This document shows, piece by piece, positions 49,041 to 59,554 of a DNA stretch of 64,000 nt. A program made the translations under genes and the position numbers. The notes below the pieces were generated by a model. That model did no database searches. It was not told where the DNA came from and saw nothing but the letters and a program-made list of their open reading frames with translations. Position 1 is the first letter of the stretch; each line of letters begins with the position of its first letter. This DNA is from an uncultured Alistipes sp. (GTDB lineage: Bacteria; Bacteroidota; Bacteroidia; Bacteroidales; Rikenellaceae), in the NCBI RefSeq assembly GCF_910580175.1, contig NZ_CAJTXD010000003.1, positions 273,565-337,564 on the forward strand, given 5' to 3'.

Positions 49041-49789
49041 TACGTGCCGAACATATTGTCAAGTCGTTCGACGGCCGCACGGTGCTCAACGACATTTCCG
49101 TGGAGTTCGAGACCGGCAAGACCAACCTCATCATCGGTAAGAGCGGATCGGGCAAGACCGTGCTGCTCAAAAGCCTGGTGGGGCTTCACGAGGTCGACTC
49201 GGGGGCGGTGTGGTACGATGACGTCAATTTTACCGGCCTGGGGTTCCGCGAGCGCAAGGCCATCCGCAAGGATATCGGCATGATCTTCCAGGGCGGTGCG
49301 CTGCTCGATTCGTCGTCCGTGGAGGAGAACGTCAAGCTGCCGCTCGACCTCTTTACCGAGCAGTCCGAAAGCGAGAAGCTGGAGCGCGTCAACTTCTGTC
49401 TCCAGCGCGTGCGGCTCGAAAATGCCAATCACCTTTACCCGGCCGAGTTGTCGGGCGGCATGATCAAGCGTGTAGCCATTGCTCGGGCCATCGTGCTCAA
49501 CCCGAAATATCTTTTCTGCGACGAGCCTAACTCGGGCCTCGATCCGCAGACCTCGATCGTTATCGACAATCTGATCCACGAAATTACCTGCGAATACAAT
49601 ATGACGACGATCGTCAACACCCATGATATGAATTCGGTAATGGAGATCGGCGAAAAAATTGTATACATCCACGAAGGCCGCAAGTGGTGGGAGGGCACCA
49701 AGGACGACATCCTCCATGCGGACAACCCCGAGCTGAATGCGTTCGTCTTCGCGTCGGCCATGGCCAAGCGCGCCAAGGCGGCCAGATAA
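49037..49789 (+). CDS. mlaF: MlaF-type ABC transporter ATP-binding protein
   Basis: A 250-residue ATPase. Walker A is GKSGSGKT, the signature ELSGGMIKRVAIARAI, Walker B LFCDEPNSGLDP, then HDMNSV. It pairs with MlaE. The substrate-binding MlaD and periplasmic or STAS-domain subunits are not adjacent. Confidence 0.94.
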   Translation: MIRAEHIVKSFDGRTVLNDISVEFETGKTNLIIGKSGSGKTVLLKSLVGLHEVDSGAVWYDDVNFTGLGFRERKAIRKDIGMIFQGGALLDSSSVEENVKLPLDLFTEQSESEKLERVNFCLQRVRLENANHLYPAELSGGMIKRVAIARAIVLNPKYLFCDEPNSGLDPQTSIVIDNLIHEITCEYNMTTIVNTHDMNSVMEIGEKIVYIHEGRKWWEGTKDDILHADNPELNAFVFASAMAKRAKAAR

Positions 49790-49920
49790 GGGGCTGGTAA
49801 TGAACCGGGGCCGGCGGGTTCCTGCCCAGCAGCGGCACTCTTGTCGTGCTACGCGGCCGGGTGTTTTTACCCTTGCGGAAGCACCCCGCAAGAGACTTAT
49901 TAAAAAAACTTAATTTTTTA

Positions 49921-49952
49921 TTTGCGTAAAATATATAAAGTATATACTTTTG
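49921..49952 (+). promoter_or_regulatory. Promoter of gapA
   Basis: TTTG (49921-49924), 20-bp AT-rich spacer, TACTTTTG (49945-49952). A full consensus match, in line with a highly expressed gene. The leader is about 125 bases. Confidence 0.85.
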
Positions 49953-50070
49953 CGCTGTGAAAAAAATAACGGAAGGGAGTTTTTCCCGAATAAGCCGAAG
50001 TCCGGGCCGAACTTGCCGGGCTTTGCCGAAGCGGGAAAAGCTGCGTGAAATGAAGATTTTCAACCTATAA

Positions 50071-51099
<1,029 letters not shown>

Positions 51100-51121
51100 T
51101 CGACCCCTCGATCCTATACGG

Positions 51122-51157
51122 AAAGTCCGGAATCTTCGAAAGATTCCGGACTTTTTA
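51122..51157 (+). terminator. Terminator of gapA
   Basis: Perfect 15-bp stem AAAGTCCGGAATCTT and complement, loop CGA, then TTTA. Confidence 0.9.
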
Positions 51158-51391
51158 TTTAAAAGTTGGGGGGGGCAGACGGTTAGGCAGTTTGGGCGGA
51201 CGGTTTGGCGGCTTGGAATAAGCGGTTAAGTGATTTGAGCCTGCAGTTCGCGGGTAGCTCGGGGTAATATAAGGATGCTCGATGCTGGAAGGATCGGGCG
51301 GAGAATGCTGGTAGCTTGGACCGGCGGTTCGAGCGGGGCATGCCGGCGGCTTGGGTCAGAGGGGCGGCGAGGTGTGTTTCTTTTTTCGGGG

Positions 51392-51796
51392 CTATTTTCC
51401 CTTTTCCACCCTCATTTCGATCGAGGCGCCCGACCATTGGTTGATCTTGTATACGGTCTTGCTGATCCGTTTGCCGCCGAACGAGATGGCCACGTCGATG
51501 TCGAACGGACGGGGCGTGTCGATGTCGTTCCCGGTGGGCAGCGTGTGGGGGATGATGTAGATGTAGAGCACCAGATGGTCGCACGGCTCGGTGGTCAGCA
51601 CGACGGCGCGGTCGGGCACGGTGCCGGTCGGCGGTTCCTTGAGATTCGCGCCTGCGTCGGCGATGTCCGACGAGGCGGAGGCGAAGCCGATGCGTTCTTC
51701 GGCGGCATCGAAACAGCCGCACATGAGCGCTGCGTTGTAGCGCCACCAGCCCTCGAATCGGCTCGATACCTCTATGCGGAATCCTTCGGAAGTCAT
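51392..51796 (-). CDS. Hypothetical protein
   Basis: A 134-residue protein. No signal peptide or membrane helix is seen. Residues 1-30 (MTSEGFRIEVSSRFEGWWRY) and 75-134 (CDHLVLYIYIIPHTLPTG, DIDVAISFGGKRISK) are predicted beta-rich. Family is not recognised. A promoter (TACCTTTG at 51802-51809, minus) stands just upstream, which supports expression. Confidence 0.7.
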   Translation of the reverse strand: MTSEGFRIEVSSRFEGWWRYNAALMCGCFDAAEERIGFASASSDIADAGANLKEPPTGTVPDRAVVLTTEPCDHLVLYIYIIPHTLPTGNDIDTPRPFDIDVAISFGGKRISKTVYKINQWSGASIEMRVEKGK

Positions 51797-51801
51797 GTTT
51801 G

Positions 51802-51840
51802 CAAAGGTACAAAATAATTCGCAACCGCAAATTTGCGGTT
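51802..51840. promoter_or_regulatory. Minus-strand promoter with an 18-bp palindrome
   Basis: Minus strand TTTG (51828-51831), 18-bp spacer, TACCTTTG (51802-51809). The perfect palindrome AACCGCAAATTTGCGGTT covers 51823-51840 and includes the -33 box, so it could be an operator. Confidence 0.55.
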
Positions 51841-51881
51841 TGCACTCCTGGAAAAGTAAATCGAAACATCCGTGCGATTTC

Positions 51882-51912
51882 TTTGCAAATGTCTTATTTT
51901 TTCGTAACTTTG
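51882..51912 (+). promoter_or_regulatory. Promoter of the yceD-rpmF-plsX-fabH unit
   Basis: TTTG (51882-51885), 19-bp spacer, TAACTTTG (51905-51912). It fixes the YceD start at 51931; an earlier in-frame ATG at 51799 lies upstream of it. Confidence 0.85.
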
Positions 51913-51930
51913 CGCACTATTTGTGTTCAG

Positions 51931-52497
51931 ATGGATATAACGAAAGGATATTCCATTGCTTACAAAGGGTTGAAAAACGGCGCCCACGAATTCGATTTCG
52001 AGGTCGGCGGCGCTTTGTTCGAGGCTTTCGGCAGTACGGAGATCAAGGACGGAGATTGCCGCGCGCATGTCGTTCTGACGCGGGCCGAGACGCAGCTTAC
52101 TGCCGATGTCGCCATTCGGGGCGGGGTAGTCGTGGCTTGCGACCGGTGTCTGGAGGATTGCTGCGTACCCATCGAGTTCGAGGGGCGTTTGTTGGTCAAG
52201 TTCTCCGACGAGGTGCATGAGTACGACGGCGAAGTGCTGTGGTTGTTGCCCGGCGAGGACGAACTCGATTTGGCGCAATATATTTACGAAAGCATTGTTT
52301 TGTCGTTGCCTTACCAGCGGGTACATCCCGAGGGCGAGTGCGATCCCGAAATGCTTCGCCGCTTCCGGATCGTCTCGGGCGAGGAGTTCGCCGAGATCGA
52401 ATCGCGGAGTGCGGAGCCGAAAGGAGCCGGCTGGGAAAAGCTCGCGGCGCTCAAGGAGCGTCTGGAAAGCGGCGAAGCCGGAGCGGAAGAGAAGTAG
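51931..52497 (+). CDS. DUF177 (YceD) family protein
   Basis: A 188-residue protein with the YceD core VVLTRAETQLTADVAIRGGVVVACDRCLEDCCVPIEFEGRLLVKF and LDLAQYIYESIVLSLP. The ACDRC and EDC cysteines resemble the family's metal-binding motif. It stands before rpmF as in most bacteria and is thought to act in 23S rRNA handling and ribosome assembly. Confidence 0.9.
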   Translation: MDITKGYSIAYKGLKNGAHEFDFEVGGALFEAFGSTEIKDGDCRAHVVLTRAETQLTADVAIRGGVVVACDRCLEDCCVPIEFEGRLLVKFSDEVHEYDGEVLWLLPGEDELDLAQYIYESIVLSLPYQRVHPEGECDPEMLRRFRIVSGEEFAEIESRSAEPKGAGWEKLAALKERLESGEAGAEEK

Positions 52498-52625
52498 CTG
52501 TCCGGTCCGCAGAAGGGGTGCGGCGTGCGTTCGGAGTGTTCCGGCCGAGGCTGGGCCGATTCGCAGAACACCGGTGCGGCGAATGGATAAAATGAATTTG
52601 TTGAACTAATAATTTATATTGTAAC

Positions 52626-52811
52626 ATGGCACATCCTAAACACAAAGTCTCGTCGACGCGACGCGACAAGAGAAGAACCCATTACAAGGCTGCGGTTCCG
52701 ACGGTCGTTACCTGCTCGAATTGCGGCGCTGCCACGCTCTACCACCGGGTTTGCCCCGAGTGCGGTTTCTATCGCGGCAAGTTGGCGATCGAGAAGAAGG
52801 CTGCCGAATAA
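52626..52811 (+). CDS. rpmF: 50S ribosomal protein L32
   Basis: A 61-residue basic protein, MAHPKHKVSSTRRDKRRTH, with a four-cysteine zinc pattern, C-SN-C and C-PE-C. It is the classic neighbour of yceD and plsX. Confidence 0.97.
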   Translation: MAHPKHKVSSTRRDKRRTHYKAAVPTVVTCSNCGAATLYHRVCPECGFYRGKLAIEKKAAE

Positions 52812-52977
52812 CGATCGGACGGCAGGAAGAGCATATCCGCAAGGAGAGGCTCTTTTTTAGTTACGGATTTTGGCGTGCTTCGTTGCGCGCGGCGTTCGGG
52901 CGCATGCTTCGGGCGGCCGCGTATGTTCGTTGTTGCGGCTGCGGAAGCACGGAAGTGGAATTAATATCGTAAAAAGT

Positions 52978-53925
52978 ATGCTGAAGATAGGGTTAGACGC
53001 TATGGGCGGCGATTTCGCTCCCGAAGCGGCCGTCAAGGGCGCCGTCATGGCGCTCGATGCCGTCGGCGCCGAGAGCCGTATCGTCCTTTTCGGCGACGAG
53101 GTGCGCATCCGTGCCGTGCTTGAGGCCGAGGGTTGCCCGGCCGACAAGTTCGACATCGTCGCCACCACCGAGGTCATCGAGATGGGCGACCATCCGGCCA
53201 AGGCGTTCCAGGCCAAGGCCGATTCGAGCATCACGGTCGGCTTCGGCCATCTGGCCAAGGGGGCTGTCGACGGTTTCGCGTCGGCAGGTTCGACCGGCGC
53301 CATGATGGTGGGGTCGATGTATGCCGTCAAGCCCATCGAGGGTGTGATCCGGCCGACCATTTCGTCGCTCGTTCCTACGGCTTCGGGGCGTCCGGCGATG
53401 TTGTTGGACGTCGGTTTGAATGTCGACTGCAAGCCCGAGGTGCTCGCGCAGTACGGGTTGATCGGGTCGATCTTCGCCGAGTCGGTGCTGGGCATCGCCG
53501 CGCCGCGCGTCGCCATCCTCAATATCGGCGAGGAGGAGACCAAGGGCAATGCCCAGGTCAAGGCCGCGCACGAGATGCTGCGTGCCGAGAGCCGCATCAA
53601 CTTCGTGGGCAACGTCGAGGGATCGCATATCTTTTCGGGCAAGGTGGCCGACGTGATCGTCTGCGACGGTTTCGTGGGCAACACGGTGCTGAAGATGGCC
53701 GAGGGTCTCTACCGCATCAACAAGGCGCTCGGCGGCAGCAACGCTTTCTGGGACGCCATGAACTACGAAAACGTGGGCGGCACGCCCGTGTTGGGAGTCA
53801 ACGCTCCCGTGGTCATCGGGCACGGCTGTTCTTCGCCGTTGGCCATCAAGAACATGATTCTGACGACCGAGCGGTGCATCCTCACGCAGGTAACTGCCAA
53901 GTTGCAGCGTGCATTCAACAATTAA
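52978..53925 (+). CDS. plsX: Phosphate acyltransferase PlsX
   Basis: A 315-residue enzyme that makes acyl-phosphate from acyl-ACP, the first step of phosphatidic acid synthesis. Motifs: [32 protein letters not shown] and [15 protein letters not shown] 52978 is chosen. It is followed by fabH after 23 bases. Confidence 0.96.
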   Translation: MLKIGLDAMGGDFAPEAAVKGAVMALDAVGAESRIVLFGDEVRIRAVLEAEGCPADKFDIVATTEVIEMGDHPAKAFQAKADSSITVGFGHLAKGAVDGFASAGSTGAMMVGSMYAVKPIEGVIRPTISSLVPTASGRPAMLLDVGLNVDCKPEVLAQYGLIGSIFAESVLGIAAPRVAILNIGEEETKGNAQVKAAHEMLRAESRINFVGNVEGSHIFSGKVADVIVCDGFVGNTVLKMAEGLYRINKALGGSNAFWDAMNYENVGGTPVLGVNAPVVIGHGCSSPLAIKNMILTTERCILTQVTAKLQRAFNN

Positions 53926-53948
53926 CTTCAAATCAAGCAATCGAAAAA

Positions 53949-54977
53949 ATGGGAAAGATAACAGCAGCGATAACGGGTGTCGGCCAATATCTGCCGGATT
54001 ACCTGCTGACCAACGACGAGTTGAGCCGCATGGTCGATACCAATGACGAGTGGATCACTTCGCATACGGGCATCAAGACGCGCCACATCCTCAAGGGCGA
54101 AGGCATCGGCACTTCGTATATGGGTGCGCGCGCCGTGATGAACCTTCTGGACAAGACGGGTGTCGATCCGATGGAGATCGACGCGGTAATCTGCGCCACG
54201 ATCACGCCTGACATGTTCTTCCCCTCGACGGGCAACCTGATCGCCGATCAGGCCGGATGCAAGAATGCGTTCGCCTACGACGTGTCGGCCGCCTGCTCGG
54301 GCTTCCTCTTCGCTTTGACGACGGGTGCGGCTTTCGTCGAGTCGGGCCGCGGCAAGAAAGTGATCGTCGTGGGTGCCGACAAGATGTCGTCGATCATCGA
54401 CTACACCGACCGTTCGACGTGCCCCCTGTTCGGCGACGGCGCGGCTGCCGTGCTTTTGGAGCCTAATACCGAGGGGCTGGGCGTCATCGATTCGATGCTG
54501 CGTTCCGACGGCTCGGGCGAGTTGCAGCTCTACATGAAGGCGGGCGGTTCGCGTTTCCCCGCTTCGGCCGAGACCGTGGCCAACAACTGGCACACCATCA
54601 CGTGGGACGGCCAGGCCGTGTTCAAGGCCGCCGTGTCGAAGATGGCCGACGTGTCGGTCGAGATGATGGAGCGCCACAACCTCACGGGCGACGACATCCG
54701 TTACCTGGTGCCTCATCAGGCCAACTTGCGCATCATCGACGCCACGGCGCGCCGCATGGGCATCACGGCCGACAAGTGCATGATCAACATCGACCGCAAC
54801 GGCAACACCACGGCCGCTACGATCCCGACGTGTCTCTACGACTACGAGAAGGAGTTGCGTCCGGGCGACAACCTCATTCTGTCGGCTTTCGGCGGCGGTT
54901 ATACGTGGGGTGCGATCTACGTGAAGTGGGCTTACGACGGTTCGAAAGCCTGCCAGGTCGAGCCTGCCAAGAAATAG
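53949..54977 (+). CDS. fabH: 3-oxoacyl-[acyl-carrier-protein] synthase III
   Basis: A 342-residue enzyme that starts fatty acid synthesis. The catalytic triad is C116 (SAACSGF), H256 (VPHQAN) and N286 (RNGNTT). ATG 53949 is chosen. Last gene of the yceD-rpmF-plsX-fabH unit, ended by a strong terminator. Confidence 0.97.
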   Translation: MGKITAAITGVGQYLPDYLLTNDELSRMVDTNDEWITSHTGIKTRHILKGEGIGTSYMGARAVMNLLDKTGVDPMEIDAVICATITPDMFFPSTGNLIADQAGCKNAFAYDVSAACSGFLFALTTGAAFVESGRGKKVIVVGADKMSSIIDYTDRSTCPLFGDGAAAVLLEPNTEGLGVIDSMLRSDGSGELQLYMKAGGSRFPASAETVANNWHTITWDGQAVFKAAVSKMADVSVEMMERHNLTGDDIRYLVPHQANLRIIDATARRMGITADKCMINIDRNGNTTAATIPTCLYDYEKELRPGDNLILSAFGGGYTWGAIYVKWAYDGSKACQVEPAKK

Positions 54978-54998
54978 ATGCCGGTCCCTCCGGTGCGG

Positions 54999-55034
54999 AT
55001 GCGGGAGCCGGAAGACGGCTCCCGCATTTTTTTA
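54999..55034 (+). terminator. Terminator of fabH
   Basis: Perfect 12-bp stem ATGCGGGAGCCG/CGGCTCCCGCAT, loop GAAGA, then TTTTTTT. Confidence 0.9.
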
Positions 55035-55080
55035 GGCCGCAATTTTGCAGAAGCGATTCCGAATCTTAAAACGATAGCGT

Positions 55081-55524
55081 ATGAAAAAGTATTTGTTTCT
55101 CTTGGTTGCGGCCTTGTTTTCCGCAGGCATCGCCGCTGCTGCTGTTTTGACCGATCGGCCGATCGCGGTCGACGAATTGCCCGCCACGGCTCAGAAGTTC
55201 ATCCGCACGCATTTCGCGTCGTCCGAGGTGCTCTATGCCAAGGTCGATGACGGTCTTTTCGACAACGATTACAAGGTCGTCTTTGCCGACGGTGCGTCGG
55301 CGGAGTTCGCCAGCAACGGCGAGTGGAAAGAGGTGAAGTGCAAGCATTGCGCTGTGCCGGCTTCGATCGTGCCCCAGGCGATCCGCGAGCAGGTGGTCAA
55401 GCAGTTTCCCAAGGCCGTGATCGAGGGCATCGACCGCGACCGCCGCGGTTACGACGTCGAGTTGAGCAACGGTCTCGACTTGAAGTTCGACCGCCAGATG
55501 AACCTGATCGAAATCGAAGATTGA
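55081..55524 (+). CDS. PepSY-like (PF11396-type) periplasmic protein
   Basis: A 147-residue protein with a signal peptide (cleavage after about IAAAA, residue 21). Two PepSY-like repeats are visible: LPATAQKFIRTHF with YKVVFADGASAEFASNGEWKEV, and VPQAIREQVVKQFPKA with YDVELSNGLDLKFDRQMNLIEI. Such proteins are small, periplasmic and of uncertain role. A weak hairpin without a T-run (AGCCTGCAT/ATGCAGGCT, 55548-55574) follows. Confidence 0.88.
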   Translation: MKKYLFLLVAALFSAGIAAAAVLTDRPIAVDELPATAQKFIRTHFASSEVLYAKVDDGLFDNDYKVVFADGASAEFASNGEWKEVKCKHCAVPASIVPQAIREQVVKQFPKAVIEGIDRDRRGYDVELSNGLDLKFDRQMNLIEIED

Positions 55525-55624
55525 CGATTTCCGGTTATCCGAAGCGAAGCCTGCATTCCGTATGGATGCAGGCTCCGTTGCATAATATGGGCGGTTCCCG
55601 GTGCGGATTGTCGATAACTTGTTG

Positions 55625-55632
55625 TATCTTTG
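55625..55632 (+). promoter_or_regulatory. Candidate -7 box of the MBL hydrolase gene
   Basis: TATCTTTG, 168 bases before the start codon. No -33 box at 18-21 bp. Confidence 0.4.
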
Positions 55633-55800
55633 CGTAGGGTAATTTTGCGGCACCGCCATGCGGCGGTTCGGCAGCAGTTCGTCTGGGACGATCGACATCG
55701 TTTCCGGCTGGAGGAGCAGTATCGTCTCCGTCCGGGACGGTTCGGGAATACCGGAAGGGCCGGATGCCGCGTAAAAGTTGTATAATAGTTCGGTTTTACG

Positions 55801-56469
55801 ATGAAAATAGCATCCCTTACATTCAATCCCATCGAGGAGAACACCTACATCTTGTGGGACGACACGCTCGAAGCCGTGGTAATCGATGCCGGCAACAGCA
55901 ACGAGCGCGAAAACGCCGTCCTCGACCGGTTCATCGCCGAGCACGGTTTGCGGCCTGTGTTGGCGCTCAATACCCACGGCCATTTCGACCATGCGTTGGG
56001 CGTCTGCCACCTCAAGGAGCGCTACGGCGTGCCGTTCGCGCTTTCGTCGAAAGACGGGTTCTTGTTGGAAAATGCGCAGACGAGCGGTTCGATCTTCGGG
56101 GTGCGCATCGGCGCCATGCCCTCGATCGACATCGACCTGGAAGAGACGCCCGAAGTCCGTTTCGGCACCACGATGCTGCAAGCCATCGCCACGCCGGGCC
56201 ATACGCCGGGCCACATGGCGTTCTTCGAGCCGCAGCGCAAAACCTTGTTCACGGGCGACACCCTTTTCCGCGAGAGCATCGGCCGCACCGACCTGCCGGG
56301 CGGCGACTATTCGTGGATCATGCGGTCGATACTCGACAAGCTCCTGCCGCTGGGCGACGACGTGCAGGTCTTCCCTGGTCACGGGCCGGAGACGACCCTC
56401 GGCCACGAGACGCTCTACAATCCTTTCGTCGTCGAGGTGCTCAACAACGAAGTGAACTGCAAAGAGTGA
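55801..56469 (+). CDS. MBL-fold metallo-hydrolase (glyoxalase II-like)
   Basis: A 222-residue hydrolase. The metal motif HxHxDH is in LNTHGHFDHALG; GHTPGHMAF, FTGDTLF and FPGHGPETTLGHE supply the other ligands. The C-terminal substrate domain of true glyoxalase II is missing, so the substrate is open. Confidence 0.9.
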   Translation: MKIASLTFNPIEENTYILWDDTLEAVVIDAGNSNERENAVLDRFIAEHGLRPVLALNTHGHFDHALGVCHLKERYGVPFALSSKDGFLLENAQTSGSIFGVRIGAMPSIDIDLEETPEVRFGTTMLQAIATPGHTPGHMAFFEPQRKTLFTGDTLFRESIGRTDLPGGDYSWIMRSILDKLLPLGDDVQVFPGHGPETTLGHETLYNPFVVEVLNNEVNCKE

Positions 56470-56605
56470 TCCTCCGTCTCATGAAACGATTCGCTGCTTT
56501 GCCGGATGTCGACGGGTGGCTGTGCATGGATTTCTTGACGGCGTGCAATGCCGTGATGATCGACCTGGTGCGGATATTCGTCCGGCCGGGCGAATGCTTG
56601 GAACG

Positions 56606-57346
56606 ATGAAAGCGCTGATACATAAAATTCTCTGGCGGCTGCTTCCGCTCGAAGGGTATCTTCGGGTTGTGAGCCGCATGTTTTTCGTTTGCCAGCGTCT
56701 GGGGATCGGCCGCCGCGCCCCGGCGATGGAGTATGTCTACCACCTGTCCGAGCTGGTGCACGAGGGCGACGTGTGCATCGACATCGGCGCTAATCTGGGG
56801 TACTACGCCCGGACGATTTCGCGGCTGGCCGGTGCTGCGGGGTGCGTGCATGCTGTGGAGCCGGTGGCTCCGATTCGGAAGGTGCTGAGCCGCAACCTGC
56901 GGCGGTGCGGCAACGTGGAGATCTATCCTTTTGCGCTCGGCACGGAGAACAAACCCATCTGCATGGGTAACGATTCGGTGCATACGAACGGTTATTTAGG
57001 AACGGGCCAAAACTTCGTGAACGACGCGAGGATGGAATCCGATGTGGAATTTCTGGCCGACATGCGGCGGGGCAGCGAGCTGTTCGGCACCTTGTCTCGG
57101 CTGGATTTCGTGAAGTGCGACATCGAGGGCTACGAACGGATCGTTATGACCGAAATGCAGCCGTTGCTGCAACGCTTCCGCCCCGTGGTGCTGATCGAGA
57201 CGGGCGGGGAGAACCGCCCTGCGATCATCGCGTTGTTCCGCGGTATGGGCTATGTCGGCTTCACGCTCGACCAGGGCCGCGAAGTGCTCCTCGATCCTGT
57301 GCACGACAACGGCAAAGATATTATTTTCAGACCGCAAAAAGGTTGA
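56606..57346 (+). CDS. FkbM family SAM-dependent methyltransferase
   Basis: A 246-residue protein. The SAM motif is CIDIGANLGYYARTIS, then HAVEPVAPIRKVLSRNL and VKCDIEGYERIVM. The family O-methylates sugars or other small molecules. ATG 56606 is chosen. It lies 49 bases before trmD; the target is unknown. Confidence 0.88.
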   Translation: MKALIHKILWRLLPLEGYLRVVSRMFFVCQRLGIGRRAPAMEYVYHLSELVHEGDVCIDIGANLGYYARTISRLAGAAGCVHAVEPVAPIRKVLSRNLRRCGNVEIYPFALGTENKPICMGNDSVHTNGYLGTGQNFVNDARMESDVEFLADMRRGSELFGTLSRLDFVKCDIEGYERIVMTEMQPLLQRFRPVVLIETGGENRPAIIALFRGMGYVGFTLDQGREVLLDPVHDNGKDIIFRPQKG

Positions 57347-57395
57347 TCCTATAAAATCCCCGACTTGAAATTTTTCAATTTTTAATTCGCTTTTC

Positions 57396-58079
57396 ATGCG
57401 CATCGACATTCTTACCGTAGTTCCCGAATTGCTGACCTCGCCGCTCCATGAGTCGATTCTCAAGCGTGCACAGGAGAAGGGGCTGGTCGAAATCGTTGTC
57501 CACAACCTCCACGATTATGCCCACGACAAGCGCAAGACCACCGACGACTACCCGTTCGGCGGCGAGGCGGGCATGGTCATGAAGTGCGAACCGGTGTTCG
57601 AGCTGGTGGAGAAACTGCAAGGCGAACGCCGCTACGATGAAATCATCTACACCTCGCCCGACGGCAGGCGTTACGACCAGCACGAGGCCAACCGGCTCTC
57701 GACTCTCGAAAACATCATCATCCTTTGCGGCCATTACAAAGGCATCGACCATCGCATTCGTGAACACCTCGTCACGCGCGAGATTTCGATCGGCGACTAC
57801 GTGCTCACGGGCGGCGAACTGGCGGCCTGCATCATCGCCGATTCGGTGGTGCGGATCATCCCCGGGGCCATCGGCGACGAAGCTTCGGCCCTTACCGATT
57901 CGTTTCAAGACAACTTGTTGGCCCCGCCGGTTTATACGCGTCCGGCCGAATTCCGCGGGTGGCGCGTGCCCGACGTGCTGTTGTCGGGCAACTTCGCCGA
58001 AATCGCCCGCTGGCAGGACGAACAGGCCTACGAGCGGACGAAAACATTGCGTCCGGATCTTTTGGAGAACGAAAAGTAA
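57396..58079 (+). CDS. trmD: tRNA (guanine-37-N1)-methyltransferase
   Basis: A 227-residue SPOUT methyltransferase. [44 protein letters not shown] and [12 protein letters not shown] are visible. It methylates G37 beside the anticodon. It is followed by lpxB after 6 bases. Confidence 0.96.
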   Translation: MRIDILTVVPELLTSPLHESILKRAQEKGLVEIVVHNLHDYAHDKRKTTDDYPFGGEAGMVMKCEPVFELVEKLQGERRYDEIIYTSPDGRRYDQHEANRLSTLENIIILCGHYKGIDHRIREHLVTREISIGDYVLTGGELAACIIADSVVRIIPGAIGDEASALTDSFQDNLLAPPVYTRPAEFRGWRVPDVLLSGNFAEIARWQDEQAYERTKTLRPDLLENEK

Positions 58080-58085
58080 AGCATA

Positions 58086-59219
58086 ATGAACTATTTTCTT
58101 CTTGCCGGCGAGCCGTCGGGCGATCTGCACGGCGCCAACCTGATCGAGGGGCTGAAAAAAGCCGATCCCGAGGCCCGCTTCCGCTTTTGGGGCGGCGACC
58201 GGATGGCCGCGGCGGGCGGGCGTGAAAACCTGCGGAAGCACTACCGCGAAACCTCGTTCTTCGGTATCGTGCAGGTGCTGCGCAACCTCCGCACGATCAA
58301 GCGCCAGATGCGCCAATGCCAGGCCGATGTCGCGGCGTTCGCTCCCGATGTGCTGATTCTGGTCGACTATCCCGGCTTCAACATGAAGATGGCCCGCTGG
58401 GCCAAGGAGCACGGCATCCGCACGTTCTACTACATAGCCCCCAAGGTGTGGGCCTGGCGCGAATGGCGTGTCAAGGCGATCCGCAAGTATGTCGACCGGC
58501 TTTTCATCATCTTTCCGTTCGAACGCGACTATTTTCCCCGCAAGGGCATCGAGCCGCTGTTCGAGGGCAATCCGCTGGTCGATGCGCTCGAAGAGAGACG
58601 CAGCACGCTCCCCACGCCCGAGGAGTTCCGCCGCAAGCATGGGTTGGACGAACGCCCCATCGTGGCACTGGTCGCCGGCAGCCGCCGGGCCGAAATCCGC
58701 GACAACCTGCCGCTCATGGCACGGCTGGCGGAGCGTTTTCCTGATCGGCAGTTCGTCGTCACGGGTGTGCCGTGGCTCGAAAAGTCGCTCTACGATCGCT
58801 ACATGGCCGGCAGCAGCCTGCGCTATGTGTGCAACGAGACCTACGAGGCGCTCCATGCGGCCGAAGCGGCGGTGGTAACCTCCGGCACGGCGACGCTCGA
58901 AACCGCCCTGCTGGGAGTGCCCGAAGTGGTGGTCTACCGTACGCTGTGGTTTCAGGTCAAGCTCCAGCCCTATGTGTTGAAAGTGCCCTGGGTGTCGCTC
59001 GTCAACCTCAACTTGGGACGAGAAGCGGTAACGGAGATCATCCAATCGGATCTTTCGGTCGACCGGGCCGAGCGCGAACTGCGCGCCATCGTTGCCGGGG
59101 GTGCGAAGCGCGACCGGATGCTGGCCGACTTCGAGGAGTTGCGCGCCGTCATCGGAGGTCCGGGTGCCAGCGAGCGTTTTGCCCGCCGGATGGTGGAGGA
59201 ACTGAACGATAAACAGTAG
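58086..59219 (+). CDS. lpxB: Lipid-A-disaccharide synthase
   Basis: A 377-residue glycosyltransferase of lipid A synthesis. AGEPSGDLHGANLI, VDYPGFNMKMA, YYIAPKVWAWREWRVKAIRK and VTSGTATLETALLGVPEVVVYRT match the family. It joins UDP-diacylglucosamine and lipid X. Confidence 0.96.
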   Translation: MNYFLLAGEPSGDLHGANLIEGLKKADPEARFRFWGGDRMAAAGGRENLRKHYRETSFFGIVQVLRNLRTIKRQMRQCQADVAAFAPDVLILVDYPGFNMKMARWAKEHGIRTFYYIAPKVWAWREWRVKAIRKYVDRLFIIFPFERDYFPRKGIEPLFEGNPLVDALEERRSTLPTPEEFRRKHGLDERPIVALVAGSRRAEIRDNLPLMARLAERFPDRQFVVTGVPWLEKSLYDRYMAGSSLRYVCNETYEALHAAEAAVVTSGTATLETALLGVPEVVVYRTLWFQVKLQPYVLKVPWVSLVNLNLGREAVTEIIQSDLSVDRAERELRAIVAGGAKRDRMLADFEELRAVIGGPGASERFARRMVEELNDKQ

Positions 59220-59243
59220 AAAAAGCGAAAAGTCCGAAGCGCG

Positions 59244-59552
59244 ATGACCGAATCCGTTATCATGTCTGCCATTTTGTTGGTTTGTGCGCTCGTCGTTTAT
59301 GTCCGGCCGCAATGGATTTCGACTTTTCGCCATTATTCGGACGAAGAACGCCGCAACATCGAAATGAAGCGGGTGCGGCGTACGGCCGGCGGCGGATTGT
59401 TGGCGCTTGCCTTGTCGATAGGCCTCGGGAGCTGGGCGCTCGCCGAGGCCAGCGTAGCGGAAACGACGATCGTCGTGTTGCGGATGGTTATTCTGTTTGC
59501 CGGAGTCATTGCCATCGTCGCACGTGTGGAGACGTTCAACCATAATATGTGA
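59244..59552 (+). CDS. Small membrane protein, DUF3784-like
   Basis: A 102-residue protein with three hydrophobic helices. Between the first two, HYSDEERRNIEMKRVRRTAGGG resembles the DUF3784 pattern (weak match). Function is unknown. It starts 24 bases after lpxB and ends 2 bases before the FAH gene. Confidence 0.65.
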   Translation: MTESVIMSAILLVCALVVYVRPQWISTFRHYSDEERRNIEMKRVRRTAGGGLLALALSIGLGSWALAEASVAETTIVVLRMVILFAGVIAIVARVETFNHNM

Positions 59553-59554
59553 CC

